Source: Bacteroidales bacterium
Lineage (GTDB): Bacteria > Bacteroidota > Bacteroidia > Bacteroidales > UBA932
Length of the DNA stretch: 64,000 nt
Direction: 5' to 3'
Assembly (NCBI GenBank): GCA_017647795.1
Contig: JAGCJX010000012.1
Span: 1-64,000 of the forward strand
Positions within the stretch are counted from its first letter, which is position 1; the number at the start of each line of letters is the position of its first letter. Positions 63,885 to 64,000 of this stretch are shown piece by piece. The notes under the pieces are model-generated. The model worked only from the letters and a program-made list of their open reading frames with translations, made no database searches and had not been told where the DNA came from. The position numbers and the translations under genes were made by a program.

Positions 63885-63892
63885 CAAAGATA
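63885..63892 (-). promoter_or_regulatory. -7 box TATCTTTG of the C69 dipeptidase gene
   Basis: Minus strand TATCTTTG lies 54 bp before the ATG at 63831. CAA triplets (TTG on the minus strand) lie slightly closer than the usual -33 spacing. Confidence 0.45.
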
Positions 63893-63934
63893 GCAACTAT
63901 TTTTCAACAACCTAACGAATAAAACACGGAACCG

Positions 63935-64000
63935 ATGAAACAACGACTCTTGTATCTGCTCTGTCTGATGGCCGTTTTTGCCTTGAAGGCGGCCCCTTTG
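63935..64000 (+). CDS. Exported protein, N-terminal end only
   Basis: An ATG at 63935 opens a frame to the window edge, MKQRLLYLLCLMAVFALKAA and two more residues, a typical signal peptide. The rest lies outside the window. It is divergent from the dipeptidase gene. Confidence 0.55.
   Translation, partial: MKQRLLYLLCLMAVFALKAAPL

Overview
The window looks like a chromosomal segment of a Bacteroidota bacterium, most likely of the order Bacteroidales. The evidence is family content and promoters. There are BACON, DUF4249 and DUF5689 lipoproteins, a TonB-dependent receptor, a CtlX-type citrulline hydrolase, class III fructose bisphosphatase, an adenosylcobalamin ribonucleotide reductase with a C-terminal zinc ribbon, and a sufBCD cluster. 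Many -7 boxes fit the Bacteroidota TAnnTTTG pattern. I cannot assign genus or species. No phage, insertion sequence or CRISPR array is visible.

Region by region. 1-2256 (minus): a partial outer-membrane-type protein, a 41-residue secreted peptide preceded by two direct repeats 20 bp apart, and a membrane-bound TPR/HTH regulator. 2343-4511: a porin plus inner-membrane transporter pair. 4560-11181 (minus): ispE, nrdJ and sufBCD. 11241-12230: a ThiL-like protein in which nearly all catalytic aspartates are replaced. 12265-32748: housekeeping genes (dnaE, gpmI, rnr, GH3, recO, rdgB, an S41 protease, a U32 protein, a polyprenyl synthase, rsgA, a MATE transporter, fbp), then ctlX and rocD, which with the divergent YfcC-type carrier at 32813-34396 form an arginine/citrulline/ornithine module. 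34570-37939: rpsL-rpsG-fusA-rpsJ, which stops after rpsJ instead of running on into rplC, followed by a CAT-anticodon tRNA.

38203-52703 is the most unusual part. A 1442-residue lipoprotein carries four DUF5689/OB-like repeats separated by Fn3-like domains. Next comes an AT-richer DUF4249 island. Then a compact operon encodes a BACON/choice-of-anchor-J lipoprotein, a secreted DNA/RNA non-specific endonuclease, a secreted endonuclease/exonuclease/phosphatase enzyme, a TonB-dependent receptor without a SusD partner, and a DUF5689 lipoprotein. The giant lipoprotein and the first operon lipoprotein end in the same ~146-residue module. I read the whole as a candidate surface system that captures, cuts and imports nucleic acid or its breakdown products. 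A transaldolase gene follows directly and could, speculatively, feed released pentose into central metabolism.

53669-61125: a second membrane TPR/HTH regulator heads an RND efflux operon (adaptor, pump, outer-membrane channel). The window ends with a beta-barrel-like protein, a secreted C69 dipeptidase on the minus strand, and the first codons of another exported protein.
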